59,189 nt of DNA from Bacteroidales bacterium (GCA_031272245.1 JAISUE010000004.1:1-59189); one strand, 5' to 3'. Shown: positions 45,477 through 56,196, numbered from the stretch's first letter. Notes: generated by a model not told the origin, from the sequence alone. Made by a program: numbers and translations.

Positions 45477-47672
45477 ATGAGTAATTTTAGAAAACAAGCC
45501 CTGCAAGAAATAGGGGTAAGAGAATTTAAACCGATGTTTAAGGAGCAAACTTCGTTAGCAGAAGAATTTGCTATTAATGTTTTTGACCGCAAGGCTATGA
45601 GGCATTATTTATCACCTGAAGCTTATAATGTTGTAATCGCAGCTATTGACGAGGGAAAAAAGATAGAGCGAAAGGTTGCAGACCAAATTGCTTCAGGTAT
45701 GAAAACATGGGCAATGCAAAGAGGTGCAACGCATTATACGCATTGGTTTCACCCTTATACCGATGCTACAGCGGAAAAACATGAAAGTTTTCTTGATAGA
45801 GCAAAAGACGGTTCTGTTTTTGAAAATTTTAATGGTGATGCTTTGGTGCAACAAGAGCCAGATGCGTCAAGTTTTCCAAATGGAGGATTAAGAAACACTT
45901 TTGAAGCACGAGGTTATACGGCATGGGATCCATCGTCTGCTGCCTTTGTTTTTGACCAAACGCTTTGCATTCCAACAATTTTTGTTTCTTATAACGGTGA
46001 GGCACTCGACCAGAAAACACCTTTGTTGCGGTCGTTGCAGGTTTTAGACCGTGCGGCAACTCAAGTTGCTCAATTTTTTGATAAAGATACCAAAAGGGTT
46101 AATAGTTGTTTAGGATTGGAACAGGAATATTTTGCGGTTGACAGTGCATTGTTTAAGGCTCGCCCCGATTTACAATTAACCGGCAGAACGCTTATAGGGC
46201 ATATTGCCGCAAAAGACCAGCAATTGGAAGACCATTATTTTGGAGCAATTCCACAGCGGACGATGTCGTTTATGAAAGAATTTGAACAGGAAGCTTATCG
46301 CTTGGGAATTTTGTTAAAAACAAGACATAATGAGGTTGCACCAAATCAGTTTGAATGTGCACCACTTTATGAAGAAGCAAATCTCGCAATAGACCATAAT
46401 CTTCTTTTGATGACTCTTATGAAGAGAGTTGCTGAAAAATATAATCTAAAAATACTTTTTCATGAAAAACCTTTCGCAGGAGTAAATGGTTCAGGAAAGC
46501 ACTGCAACTGGTCAATGATAACGGATAATGGCACAAATCTGCTTTCTCCGGGCAAAACTCCTCGAAGTAATTTGCAGTTTCTTACTTTTTTTGTTACTAC
46601 AATCAGGGCAGTTTTTGAACATCATTATCTTTTGATGAGCAGCGTGATGTCTTTAAGTAACAGTTTGAGGCTTGGCGCAAGTGAAGCACCGCCTGCGATA
46701 ATGTCCATTTTTACAGGTAGAAAGTTAGCCGAAACTCTACAATCTATAGTTGAAAGGGTTAGTGATAAAAAAATGAGTCCAGACGAAAAAACAGAATTAA
46801 AACTTGACGTTGTTGGAAAAATACCTGAAATTTTATTGGATAACACTGATAGAAACCGCACCTCGCCTTTTGCTTTTACAGGCAATCGTTTCGAATTTCG
46901 TGCAGTTGGTTCGTCATCTAATTGTGCGTTACCAATGACGGTATTAAATACTGCTGTAGCAGAGCAACTTGTAAGATTTAAAAATGAAGTTGAAGATTTA
47001 TTCTCTTCAAAGAAAATAAAAAGAGATGAGGCTGTTTTCCACGTTTTAAGAAAATTCATTGAAGAAAGTAAATCTATTCTTTTTGAAGGCAACGGGTACA
47101 GTGAAGAATGGTTAAAGGAGGCTTTAAAAAGAGGTTTGCGAGTTGTGGAAAGTGCAACGGAAGGATTTAAAGCCTTCATTGAGCCTGAAACTATAAGGCT
47201 ATTTGAAGAATATGGTGTTATGAGCGAAGCAGAATTACGAGCGAGATATGAAATTTTTAATGAGATATATGCTAAAAAAATTCAGATAGAAGCAAGAGTG
47301 ATGGGAGACTTGGCGATAAATCATATTGTACCTGCAGCTATAAAATATCAAAACAGATTAGTTGAGAATGTTTGTGGCTTAAAACAGATATTGACCGAAG
47401 AAGAATATGAGGAATTGGCAATGCCTCAACTTCATTCCATAAAAAAAATTGGCATATATATAAAGAATCTGAGAGATTTGATGCACAATTTAATAATTGA
47501 ACGTAAAAAAGCACATGATATTCCAACTTTTCCGGAACGAGCAAAGGCTTATAAGGATGATGTTTTGCCTATTATGCAGGAAATGCGGCTGAATACAGAT
47601 AAGTTAGAACGTATAATTGATGACGAAATATGGTCTTTACCAAAATACAGAGAATTACTTTTTGTACAGTAA
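45477..47672 (+). CDS. glnN: Glutamine synthetase type III
   Basis: YTHWFHPYTDATAEKHESFLD, GLEQEYFAVD, EVAPNQFECAPLYEEANLAIDHN, GSGKHCNWSM, NRTSPFAFTGNRFEFRAVGSSSNCA. Confidence 0.96.
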   Translation: MSNFRKQALQEIGVREFKPMFKEQTSLAEEFAINVFDRKAMRHYLSPEAYNVVIAAIDEGKKIERKVADQIASGMKTWAMQRGATHYTHWFHPYTDATAEKHESFLDRAKDGSVFENFNGDALVQQEPDASSFPNGGLRNTFEARGYTAWDPSSAAFVFDQTLCIPTIFVSYNGEALDQKTPLLRSLQVLDRAATQVAQFFDKDTKRVNSCLGLEQEYFAVDSALFKARPDLQLTGRTLIGHIAAKDQQLEDHYFGAIPQRTMSFMKEFEQEAYRLGILLKTRHNEVAPNQFECAPLYEEANLAIDHNLLLMTLMKRVAEKYNLKILFHEKPFAGVNGSGKHCNWSMITDNGTNLLSPGKTPRSNLQFLTFFVTTIRAVFEHHYLLMSSVMSLSNSLRLGASEAPPAIMSIFTGRKLAETLQSIVERVSDKKMSPDEKTELKLDVVGKIPEILLDNTDRNRTSPFAFTGNRFEFRAVGSSSNCALPMTVLNTAVAEQLVRFKNEVEDLFSSKKIKRDEAVFHVLRKFIEESKSILFEGNGYSEEWLKEALKRGLRVVESATEGFKAFIEPETIRLFEEYGVMSEAELRARYEIFNEIYAKKIQIEARVMGDLAINHIVPAAIKYQNRLVENVCGLKQILTEEEYEELAMPQLHSIKKIGIYIKNLRDLMHNLIIERKKAHDIPTFPERAKAYKDDVLPIMQEMRLNTDKLERIIDDEIWSLPKYRELLFVQ

Positions 47673-47720
47673 AATAAAAATTTTCCATATTGTATAGATA
47701 GAAATAATAAAAAAACTCAA

Positions 47721-49070
47721 ATGAAAAGAACGTTTTTTTTAATAGCAAATATTTTTGTTTTTGTTGTAAATGCTTTATCTCAATCGGTGCTTCCAACGGA
47801 TGCTTGTGCGGAAACAGATGAGCGTATAATAGATAAAATAGAACAATGGCAGGACTTGAAATTCGGTTTTATGGTTCATTGGGGAATGTATTCGCAATGG
47901 GGAATAGTTGAAAGTTGGAGTGTATGTAATGAACCATGGATTTCTCGTAATGGGAAACCTTATGATGATTATAAGAAAGAGTATTTTTCTTTGAACAAAA
48001 CATTTAATCCTGAGAATTTTAATCCTGATAAATGGGCAGAGATTGCCGAGAAAGCAGGAATGAAATATTTTGTTTTTACTACCAAACATCACGATGGTTT
48101 CTGTATGTTTAATACTAAACAGACAGATTTCAGCATTGTTAATAAACAATGTCCATATTCTGTTAATGAAAAAGCCGATATAACAGGTGAGCTTGTAAAG
48201 AGTTTTCGTAAAAAGAATTTTTGGACTGGATTATATTTTTCCAAACCTGATTGGCATAATGAAGATTACTGGTCGCCTCTTTGGGCTACTCCAGACCGCA
48301 ATGTTAATTACAACATAGAAGATTTTCCGGATAAATGGGAACGGTTTTGTAATTTTACTTATGAACAGATAAAGGAACTAACTACTCAATATGACCCTGA
48401 TATACTTTGGCTGGATGGAGGTTGGATACGTCCTGTGTGGAGTTTGAATGAAGAAACTGCTGAATGGCTTGGATGTTATAAAAGAATACAGGATATAAAT
48501 ATGAGTCGTATAGCCATAATGGCAAGAGAAACTAATCCAGAACTTATTATAGTGGATAGGAGTGTTGGGGGAAAGTATGAAAACTATCATACACCTGAAA
48601 AAAAAGTGCCTGATTCTGTGCTTTTGTATCCGTGGGAAACTTGTATGACAATGGGTGAAAGCTGGTCGTATGTGCCTGATGACAATTATAAATCGGTTAA
48701 TACTTTGATACATCTTTTAATAGATATTGTTGCAAAAGGTGGAAATCTTCTGTTGAATGTTGGTCCTGATGCTCAAGGAGAGTTACCTCCGCAAGCTATT
48801 CAAAGAATGGAAGCAATAGGAGAATGGTTATCGTTAAATGGACAGGCTATTTATGCTACAAAACCTGTGTTTCCATACAAAGAAGGTAATATTTGTTATA
48901 CGCAATCAAAGAAAAATGGACAAATTTATGCTATTTATTTGCTTGAAGAAAATGAGATGTTGCCTGAAAAAATAGTGGTAAATAAAAATGGTGAAATAAA
49001 AAAGATAAAAATTTCACGCAAACAGCAGAAGCAAAGTAAATGTTCTCATGCTGTGGTTTTTCCTTTATAG
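47721..49070 (+). CDS. GH29 alpha-L-fucosidase
   Basis: Signal peptide, KFGFMVHWGMYSQWG, AGMKYFVFTTKHHDGFCMFNTKQTDFSI, YDPDILWLDGGW, GGNLLLNVGPDAQGELP. Confidence 0.93.
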   Translation: MKRTFFLIANIFVFVVNALSQSVLPTDACAETDERIIDKIEQWQDLKFGFMVHWGMYSQWGIVESWSVCNEPWISRNGKPYDDYKKEYFSLNKTFNPENFNPDKWAEIAEKAGMKYFVFTTKHHDGFCMFNTKQTDFSIVNKQCPYSVNEKADITGELVKSFRKKNFWTGLYFSKPDWHNEDYWSPLWATPDRNVNYNIEDFPDKWERFCNFTYEQIKELTTQYDPDILWLDGGWIRPVWSLNEETAEWLGCYKRIQDINMSRIAIMARETNPELIIVDRSVGGKYENYHTPEKKVPDSVLLYPWETCMTMGESWSYVPDDNYKSVNTLIHLLIDIVAKGGNLLLNVGPDAQGELPPQAIQRMEAIGEWLSLNGQAIYATKPVFPYKEGNICYTQSKKNGQIYAIYLLEENEMLPEKIVVNKNGEIKKIKISRKQQKQSKCSHAVVFPL

Positions 49071-49132
49071 ATTAAAAACTTGAATTTTAAGATTAAAATT
49101 TTGAATTTGTATATCAAAATCTTTATTTTTGA
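49071..49132. repeat. Three-copy AT-rich intergenic repeat, 21-bp period
   Basis: ATTAAAAACTTGAATTTTAAG / ATTAAAATTTTGAATTTGTAT / ATCAAAATCTTTATTTTTGAA; TTGA/TTTA cores at 49080, 49101 and 49122. Confidence 0.8.
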
Positions 49133-49191
49133 AATGAAAAACAGCATTTTTTTCAGATAATTTTTTTTCTTTTTACTTATTCAAAAAAATC

Positions 49192-49199
49192 TATATTTG
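49192..49199 (+). promoter_or_regulatory. -7 promoter box (TATATTTG) of the GH2 gene
   Basis: TATATTTGCAAC 29 nt upstream of ATG 49228. Confidence 0.6.
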
Positions 49200-49227
49200 C
49201 AACTTCTAATTTTAATATTTATTTTGT

Positions 49228-51228
49228 ATGAAAAAATATCTATCTTTCTTTGTTGTTATTATTATATATGGAGTGTCTCTGGCTCAAAATGTAAAGTTTG
49301 ATACAACTTTTGTTGCCGACAGGTCTATGCTTGCAAATAAGAATGTTTTTTTGACAATAGACAGAATAAAGGGACTTGCAAATATTTTTGTGAATGAAAA
49401 ACATGTAATGCGGACAACAAATGAATTCATTCCTTATTCAATAAATATAAAATCATATTTGCATAAAGGTGAAAATAAAATAAACATTTTGTTTGACAGT
49501 CTTTTTACGGATACAAATGATTATGTAGCCCGCTATAACCTTTTGCCAAACGAACCGCGAGTTTTGTATAGAATGGCTCAATATAATTTTGGTTGGGATT
49601 TTGCAAAAGCGAATTTGAATCCTGAAATTTCAGGATTACGGATTGTAACTTCAAATGAAGATAATAATTTGCCGTTTTCTTATTATGTTACTACGGATAC
49701 GATAAAATATGATACGGCTTTTCTAACTCTGCATACCAAAGATAAAAAGCATCATTTTCAAGTAGCACATCCTGAACTGTGGTATCCAAATGGTCTTGGA
49801 AAGCCTTATCTGTATAATATGAAAGTTGATGGGAAAGATATACAGTTTGGCATTCGTACCATTCGTTTAATTCAGGAACAGGATTCTGCAGGACAATCTT
49901 TTTACTTTGAAGTTAATGGAAAACCAATGTTTGCAAGAGGCAGTAATTGGATACAATTACCTGAAACGGATACACTTTTACTTATGAAAGTAAAAGAAGC
50001 GAATATGAATATGTTACGTATTTGGGGAGGAGGTCGTTATGTTGATGAAGTGTTTCTTACATGGTGTGATAGAAATGGAATACTTGTATGGCAGGATTTT
50101 CCTTTTGCCTGTGCATTGTATCCGTCAGATAGTAAGTTTATAGATGAAGTAAAAAATGAAGCTGAAATAAATCTTAATAGAATGAAACGGCATCCAAGTC
50201 TTGCTTTACTTTGCGGAAATAATGAAAATTGGGAAGGAATTTTTAATTGGGGTTGGAAACGACAGGTGAAAGATTCAGTTTTAATGAAGGAGAATTACAA
50301 AAAACTTTTCATGGAAGCCTTGCCAAGTGTTGTGGAAAAAGTATGCCCGGATATTCCTTATATACATACTTCACCTTTGCATGGATGGGGTAGAAAAGAA
50401 AGTTTAACTCATGGCGATTGTCATTATTGGGGAGTATATCACGGAGACAGTTGTTTTGAAACTTATACTCGGAAGATAGGTCGTTTTATGTCAGAATATG
50501 GATTTCAGTCTCCATTTGTGTTATCTTCTGTTTTCAAAGGTCAATATCAAATGCGATTTACTTCTATTAAGGAAATGTATGCACGTTTTCAAAATCAACC
50601 ACAAGGATTTGATAAAATAGATAAAATGATTTCAGATTTGTATGGAGGTTATGAAGGTAACAGTGATTATTTTTTTAAGGCTCACAGAATAGTATGCCGA
50701 GCTTATCGTATTGCAATAGAAGCACACCGCAGGGCAAAACCTTATTGTATGGGTAGTCTTTCGTGGCAATTTAATGAACCTGCTCCTGCTTTTTCGTGGG
50801 CATGTATTGATGGAAATGGTACACCAAAGCCGGTTTATTATACTATAAAACGTGCTTTTGAACCTGTAATTCTTTCTATAGATACATATTCAAGCGAAGA
50901 CAGTGTAAAGATTTATTATTGCAATGATATGGATATTACTTACAATGTACAAAATATAAACATTTCATTCTTTGATGAAAACGAAAACATTATATATACT
51001 AAAATATTACATAACATTCCTTTTGATAAAAACACAAGTCATTGTTTTGTAGCATTAGCTCTTAAAGATATTCCAAACTTCAACAGTATTAAAACGTTTA
51101 TGAAAGTGAGTATAAATCAGGACGATTTACAATTGTATTCGTATTCCTTCTTTTGTAAACCGAAAGATTACATAGATTCATTGCTTTATGATAAAATAGA
51201 ATTTGATTATTTGCAGGATAAAGATTAG
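49228..51228 (+). CDS. GH2-family beta-mannosidase-like glycoside hydrolase
   Basis: Signal peptide; NFGWDFAKANLNPEISGLRI, FARGSNWIQLPETDT, MLRIWGGGRYVDEVFLTWCDRNGILVWQDFPFACALYP, LLCGNNENWEG, RFMSEYGFQSPFVL. Confidence 0.9.
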   Translation: MKKYLSFFVVIIIYGVSLAQNVKFDTTFVADRSMLANKNVFLTIDRIKGLANIFVNEKHVMRTTNEFIPYSINIKSYLHKGENKINILFDSLFTDTNDYVARYNLLPNEPRVLYRMAQYNFGWDFAKANLNPEISGLRIVTSNEDNNLPFSYYVTTDTIKYDTAFLTLHTKDKKHHFQVAHPELWYPNGLGKPYLYNMKVDGKDIQFGIRTIRLIQEQDSAGQSFYFEVNGKPMFARGSNWIQLPETDTLLLMKVKEANMNMLRIWGGGRYVDEVFLTWCDRNGILVWQDFPFACALYPSDSKFIDEVKNEAEINLNRMKRHPSLALLCGNNENWEGIFNWGWKRQVKDSVLMKENYKKLFMEALPSVVEKVCPDIPYIHTSPLHGWGRKESLTHGDCHYWGVYHGDSCFETYTRKIGRFMSEYGFQSPFVLSSVFKGQYQMRFTSIKEMYARFQNQPQGFDKIDKMISDLYGGYEGNSDYFFKAHRIVCRAYRIAIEAHRRAKPYCMGSLSWQFNEPAPAFSWACIDGNGTPKPVYYTIKRAFEPVILSIDTYSSEDSVKIYYCNDMDITYNVQNINISFFDENENIIYTKILHNIPFDKNTSHCFVALALKDIPNFNSIKTFMKVSINQDDLQLYSYSFFCKPKDYIDSLLYDKIEFDYLQDKD

Positions 51229-51232
51229 ATAT

Positions 51233-53854
51233 TTACAGTTGAGTTTTCAACAATTTAATTTTTTCCTGTGCATCAGCATATTTTTTCTTTTCTCCTTCAA
51301 CAACGGATTGCGGAGCTTTAGATATGAAATTTTCATTATTCAATTTCTTTGATACGCTTGCCATAAATCCTTCCAAATATGCTATCTCTTCCATTATTTT
51401 CTTTTTTTCTTCTTCCTTATTTATATTGTCGCCAAGCAATATAAACAATTCAAAATGTCCAATAAGTTTAGTTGCAGCTTCATCTATTGTTTTGGAAGTT
51501 GCTGCAGGCTTGTTTACATTTGCGAGCTTCAGTATTATATCGCCATATTTATCAACAAAATCATTTGCTTTTTCTCCCTTAATAAATAAAGGTAAAGTTA
51601 CTTTTGGACTTATGTTTTTCTCATTGCGAATTGAACGAACAGCAATAATAATATCCTGCATCAAGGTGAAATCATCTAACAATGTTTGAGAGTAGTCTTT
51701 GGCTTTTGGCATTTGGGAGAGCATTATTGTTTCATTGTCTTTTCTTGCGTCTAACAAGTGCCAAACTTCTTCTGTAAGGAAAGGCATAAACGGATGCAGT
51801 ATCTGCATTACATTAGAGAAAATATTTAGTGTTGAGATGTATGTGGTTCGGTCTATTGGCTTGCCATATTCAGGTTTTATTATTTCCAAATACCATGAAC
51901 AGAAATCATCCCATATAAATTTATATATTTTCATTAAGGCTTCAGATAAACGATATTTGCAGAAATCATCATCAACTTCTGTTATAACCGAATTAAATTT
52001 TTCATTTATCCATTTAACAGCAATGGCTGAAGTTTGTAATTGAGCGGCGTCTGTAATTGTCCATCCTTTTATTAACCGCATAGCGTTCCATATTTTATTG
52101 GCAAAATTTCTCCCCTGTTCACAATAACTTTCGTCAAAAGGAAGGTCATTTCCGGCAGGAGAAGCCATGAGCATACCCATTCGGACACCGTCTGCTCCAT
52201 ATTGCTCTATTAATTTTACCGGATCGGGACTGTTGCCTAACGATTTAGACATTTTTCTGCCAAGTTTGTCTCTCACTATACCCGTAAAATAAACGGCACG
52301 AAAAGGAATTTGTTTCCTGTATTCCAATCCCGCAATTATCATTCTTGCAACCCAGAAAAATATGATTTCAGGCGCAGTAATCAAATCGTTTGTCGGATAA
52401 TAATACTCTATTTCCCGGTTACGGGGATAACGTATGCCGTCAAAGACACTGACAGGCCAGAGCCAAGAGGAAAACCATGTATCCAAAACATCTTCGTCTT
52501 GAGTCAAATCATCAATGGTCTTAACAATATCAGGATATTTTTCTTTCGCAATTTCAAATGCCTCTTCTTTTGTCTTTGCGACCACAAACTCTCGGTTGGA
52601 CAGGTAATAGGCAGGTATTTGTTGCCCCCACCATAATTGCCTTGAGATGCACCAGTCCTTTACGTTTTCCATCCAATGTCTGTACATATTCTTGAATTTG
52701 GACGGATAAAATTTTATTTGGTCATTCATCACAACTTCTAACGCCGGTTTTGATAAATCTTCCATTTTCAAAAACCATTGTAACGAAAGTTTCGGTTCGA
52801 TGACAGCATCCGTACGCTCAGAACATCCGATTTTATTGACATAATCTTCAATTTTAGATATTAAGCCCGCCGCCTCCAGATCTTTTACTATCTGTTTCCG
52901 ACATTCAAATCGGTCTAAACCCCGATATTGCAAACCGTTTTCATTCAGTGTTGCGTCATCATTAAAAATATTGATGCTGTCCAATTTGTGTTTTATGCCG
53001 AGATTATAATCGTTGATGTCATGTGCAGGAGTGATTTTCAACGCTCCGGTGCCGAAATCCATATCAACGTATTCATCAAAAATAATATCAACAACCCGAT
53101 TGACAACAGGAACTATAACCCGTCTGCCTCTTAAATGTGTGTAGCGTTTGTCATTCGGATTTACGCAAACAGCCGTATCTCCCATGATGGTTTCGGGACG
53201 CGTAGTTGCAACTTCGATATATTCACCGTCTGTGCCGTCTATCATATATTTCAGGACATAAAGGTGAGATTTCTGCTCCTTAAATATTACCTCCTCGTCG
53301 GAGAGGGCAGTCTGAGCTTTTGGGTCCCAATTCACCATCCGAACGCCTCGATAGATAAGCCCTTTGTTATATAAATCAACGAAAACTTCTATCACGGACT
53401 CATATAAGGCTTTTTCCATCGTGAAACGGGTTCTATCCCAATCGCAGGACGCTCCCAACTTTTTTAATTGCTCTAAAATTATACCCCCGTGCTTCTCTTT
53501 CCATTGCCATGCGTGAGAAAGGAACTCCTCTCTCGTTAAATCTTTTTTACTTATTCCTGTCTCCTTCAATTTGGCTACAACTTTTGCTTCCGTAGCGATG
53601 GATGCATGGTCGGTTCCCGGAACCCAGCAGGCATTTTTGCCAATCATCCTTGCTCTCCGAACTAAAACATCCTGAATTGTATTGTTTAGCATGTGACCCA
53701 TGTGAAGGACCCCGGTCACATTTGGCGGCGGAATAACGACTGTATATGGTTCGCGGGCGTCAGGTTCGGAGTGAAAGCATTTATTGTCTAACCAGAAGTT
53801 ATACCACTTTTTCTCTATGCTTTGAGGATTATATTTAGAAGAAATCTCGCTCAT
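51233..53854 (-). CDS. valS: Valyl-tRNA synthetase
   Basis: [59 protein letters not shown]-terminal coiled coil. Confidence 0.97.
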   Translation of the reverse strand: MSEISSKYNPQSIEKKWYNFWLDNKCFHSEPDAREPYTVVIPPPNVTGVLHMGHMLNNTIQDVLVRRARMIGKNACWVPGTDHASIATEAKVVAKLKETGISKKDLTREEFLSHAWQWKEKHGGIILEQLKKLGASCDWDRTRFTMEKALYESVIEVFVDLYNKGLIYRGVRMVNWDPKAQTALSDEEVIFKEQKSHLYVLKYMIDGTDGEYIEVATTRPETIMGDTAVCVNPNDKRYTHLRGRRVIVPVVNRVVDIIFDEYVDMDFGTGALKITPAHDINDYNLGIKHKLDSINIFNDDATLNENGLQYRGLDRFECRKQIVKDLEAAGLISKIEDYVNKIGCSERTDAVIEPKLSLQWFLKMEDLSKPALEVVMNDQIKFYPSKFKNMYRHWMENVKDWCISRQLWWGQQIPAYYLSNREFVVAKTKEEAFEIAKEKYPDIVKTIDDLTQDEDVLDTWFSSWLWPVSVFDGIRYPRNREIEYYYPTNDLITAPEIIFFWVARMIIAGLEYRKQIPFRAVYFTGIVRDKLGRKMSKSLGNSPDPVKLIEQYGADGVRMGMLMASPAGNDLPFDESYCEQGRNFANKIWNAMRLIKGWTITDAAQLQTSAIAVKWINEKFNSVITEVDDDFCKYRLSEALMKIYKFIWDDFCSWYLEIIKPEYGKPIDRTTYISTLNIFSNVMQILHPFMPFLTEEVWHLLDARKDNETIMLSQMPKAKDYSQTLLDDFTLMQDIIIAVRSIRNEKNISPKVTLPLFIKGEKANDFVDKYGDIILKLANVNKPAATSKTIDEAATKLIGHFELFILLGDNINKEEEKKKIMEEIAYLEGFMASVSKKLNNENFISKAPQSVVEGEKKKYADAQEKIKLLKTQL

Positions 53855-53883
53855 TTGTTTTATTTTTTATTTTTTACAGTTTG

Positions 53884-53891
53884 CAAAGGTA
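53884..53891 (-). promoter_or_regulatory. -7 promoter box (TACCTTTG) of valS
   Basis: Forward strand CAAAGGTA. Confidence 0.6.
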
Positions 53892-53998
53892 AGAAAACTT
53901 GCAGACTTAAATAAATGCCTCAATTTTTTCCTGAAAAGTAACTGTCGGGCAGGGGATGGGGCATGGGCGGACATCTCCTGCAACTTACCGAAAGTTAT

Positions 53999-54012
53999 TC
54001 GCCCGCGGGCGA
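53999..54012. repeat. 14-bp perfect GC-rich palindrome TCGCCCGCGGGCGA
   Basis: Direct reading; self-complementary. Confidence 0.85.
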
Positions 54013-54040
54013 TTTAAAGAAACCGGCGGATTCAGACTTT

Positions 54041-54169
54041 CGCCCCACGCCGAAAGTCTCCTGCAATTTACGAGAAGGTTTCGCCCCACGCCGAAAGTCT
54101 CCTGCAATTTGCGAGAAGGTTTCGCCCCACGCCGAAAGTCTCCTGCAATTTACGAGAAGATTTCGCCCC
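54041..54169. repeat. Three-copy 41-bp tandem repeat, GC-rich, intergenic
   Basis: CGCCCCACGCCGAAAGTCTCCTGCAATTTACGAGAAGGTTT at 54041, 54082 and 54123, then a partial CGCCCC. Confidence 0.95.
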
Positions 54170-54199
54170 CAAAAATTTGTGTATTTAATATAAATTACA

Positions 54200-54207
54200 T
54201 ATTTTTG
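54200..54207 (+). promoter_or_regulatory. -7 promoter box (TATTTTTG) of the M28 peptidase gene
   Basis: TATTTTTG 33 nt upstream of ATG 54240. Confidence 0.6.
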
Positions 54208-54239
54208 CCCGCAGAAAAATAACCAAGCCCGTACGAAAT

Positions 54240-55433
54240 ATGAAAAAAGTCATTTTATTTTTATCTGCAATCCTGCTGACTCTCAATATTTTTTCTCAAA
54301 CAATGAAAGAGAGCGTTTATTTCCTTGCATCGGACGAGTTGGAAGGTCGGTTTCCAATGTCAAAAGGCGATTCGCTCGCTCGCAAATATATCGTTGAGAC
54401 GTTTCTTAATAATAAAATTGTGCCGATAACACAAAACTTCACATTTTCTTTCAAACCGAGATTGGCGGAAGAGAAAATTGAGTTGCAAACCGCTAATATT
54501 TACGGTATTATACGTGGAAATGACCACAAGTTGAAGGATGAGTACGTTGTCATTGGGGCGCATTTTGATCATTTGGGCAAAAATAACACGTACAGTATGC
54601 GAAATGACAGTACGAACATTCATTATGGTGCGGACGATAATGCGTCGGGAGTTGCAATGATGTTGGAAATGGCGGGCAGATTGAGCAAAGGGAATTACGG
54701 CAGAAGTTTGATTTTTGTCGCTTTTGCGGCGGAAGAAGAGGGACTTAACGGCTCAAAGTTTTTTGTTGAAAATATGCCCGTGAATAAAGATAATGTGGTG
54801 GCGATGTTTAATTTTGACATGGTGGGAAAGTTTCGGAACAATACAATTAACGCAGGCGGCATCGGGACATCGCTTGAATCGGAGGCGATTGTGAGAAATG
54901 TTGCAAAGGAATATAATTTAAATGTAAAATTATCGTCATCGGGCATTGGGGCTTCGGATCATTCATCGTTTTATGCGTCAAACATACCCGTTTTTTTCAT
55001 ACATACGGATGCGGACACGACATATCATACTCCGTCCGATAAACCGCAATATATAAATTACTCAGGCATGGACACGATAGCCGATTTCTCTTTTGCATTG
55101 ATAGAAAATGTACTTCTGAGAGAGAATCGCCTCACGTTTCAAAGGAGTATTGACCCGCAGAATACAAATCCCTCTCGGATGAAAGTCTCACTGGGTATCA
55201 TGCCTGACCATAGCGGCACGGCGAATGGGGTAAAGGTGGATGTCGTATCAAAAAATCGTGCGGCGGACAGGGCAGGAATAAAACAGGGAGACATTATTAT
55301 TGAGATAAATAACAAAAAGGTAGGGGATTTGTACGAATATATGGAGGCATTTTCAAACGTTGAACAGGGAGAAACAATTGACGTTAAGCTAATAAGAGAA
55401 GGGAAAGAAATTGTAATCAAAGTAAAAATGTAA
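54240..55433 (+). CDS. M28 family zinc peptidase with C-terminal PDZ domain
   Basis: VVIGAHFDHLG, GADDNASGVAMMLEMA, FAAEEEGLNGSKFF, FNFDMVG, ASDHSSFYASNIPVFFIHTDADTTYHTPSD; PDZ NRAADRAGIKQGDIIIEINNKKV. Confidence 0.94.
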   Translation: MKKVILFLSAILLTLNIFSQTMKESVYFLASDELEGRFPMSKGDSLARKYIVETFLNNKIVPITQNFTFSFKPRLAEEKIELQTANIYGIIRGNDHKLKDEYVVIGAHFDHLGKNNTYSMRNDSTNIHYGADDNASGVAMMLEMAGRLSKGNYGRSLIFVAFAAEEEGLNGSKFFVENMPVNKDNVVAMFNFDMVGKFRNNTINAGGIGTSLESEAIVRNVAKEYNLNVKLSSSGIGASDHSSFYASNIPVFFIHTDADTTYHTPSDKPQYINYSGMDTIADFSFALIENVLLRENRLTFQRSIDPQNTNPSRMKVSLGIMPDHSGTANGVKVDVVSKNRAADRAGIKQGDIIIEINNKKVGDLYEYMEAFSNVEQGETIDVKLIREGKEIVIKVKM

Positions 55434-55437
55434 TGAT

Positions 55438-56196
55438 ATGAAACGAAGAATATTCTTTTGGTTGCTTGCAATCGTTTTGACGCTTGCGGCGAGTGTCTAT
55501 CAAAGGAGAACGGGTCCGACCGTTCCTGCAACAGCAACCTTAAAAATGGAAAAAGGCGATTGTGTGTTTAAGTTTCCCCGCTCTGTTTCGACCGAGGATC
55601 TTTACCTGGAAATACGGTCGTCATCCGATTTTAATTTGGCGAATGGTTTTTTGCATTGGCGATCTTATAACAGCCATGAAATATTTCGCAGTATTCCATT
55701 GTGGGAAGAGACCGGCAATTGGCTATTTGCGGATTTGCCTCCGCGACATGCCTTGGACAAGATAGAATATTATGTTACGATTAACGACACAACATTGTTC
55801 AAGGACGAACCTTTGGTTGTCAGGTATAAAGATCCTGTGCCGTCATTATGGCTTATGATTCATATAGTTTTGATGTTTTTGTCAATGCTTTTTGCGGCGT
55901 ACGGATTCATTGTCTGTTTTACGAAAAACGGCAAAGTTTACCGCTATCTCACGCTTACTCTCTGGACATTGTTTCTTGGTGGAATTGTCTTTGGGGCAAT
56001 AATTCAGAAATATGCATTTGGTGTATTTTGGACAGGTTTTCCTTTTGGGAATGATGTAACCGACAATAAGACCTTGCTGGCTTTGATAATTTTGTTGCTG
56101 GCAGTTCTATTCAGGAATAAATCATATTTTCGGTATATTTCGATGTTTGTTTTTGCGGTTATGTTTGCCGTTTATTGCATTCCACATTCCGTGTAG
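55438..56196 (+). CDS. Conserved-looking membrane protein of unknown function
   Basis: 252 aa; N-terminal signal anchor, beta-rich extracytoplasmic part, then about four TM helices. Confidence 0.8.
   Translation: MKRRIFFWLLAIVLTLAASVYQRRTGPTVPATATLKMEKGDCVFKFPRSVSTEDLYLEIRSSSDFNLANGFLHWRSYNSHEIFRSIPLWEETGNWLFADLPPRHALDKIEYYVTINDTTLFKDEPLVVRYKDPVPSLWLMIHIVLMFLSMLFAAYGFIVCFTKNGKVYRYLTLTLWTLFLGGIVFGAIIQKYAFGVFWTGFPFGNDVTDNKTLLALIILLLAVLFRNKSYFRYISMFVFAVMFAVYCIPHSV

Noticed and set aside
54041-54169. Possible CRISPR array
   Set aside because: Units are contiguous 41-mers with no unique spacers and no cas genes nearby.
53956-54222. ORFs 53956-54222 and 53963-54193 with repeated peptides (RFRPTPKVSCNLREGFAPRRKSPA)
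   Set aside because: They are readings of the 41-bp tandem repeat in shifting frames; the period is not a multiple of 3, so coding is unlikely.
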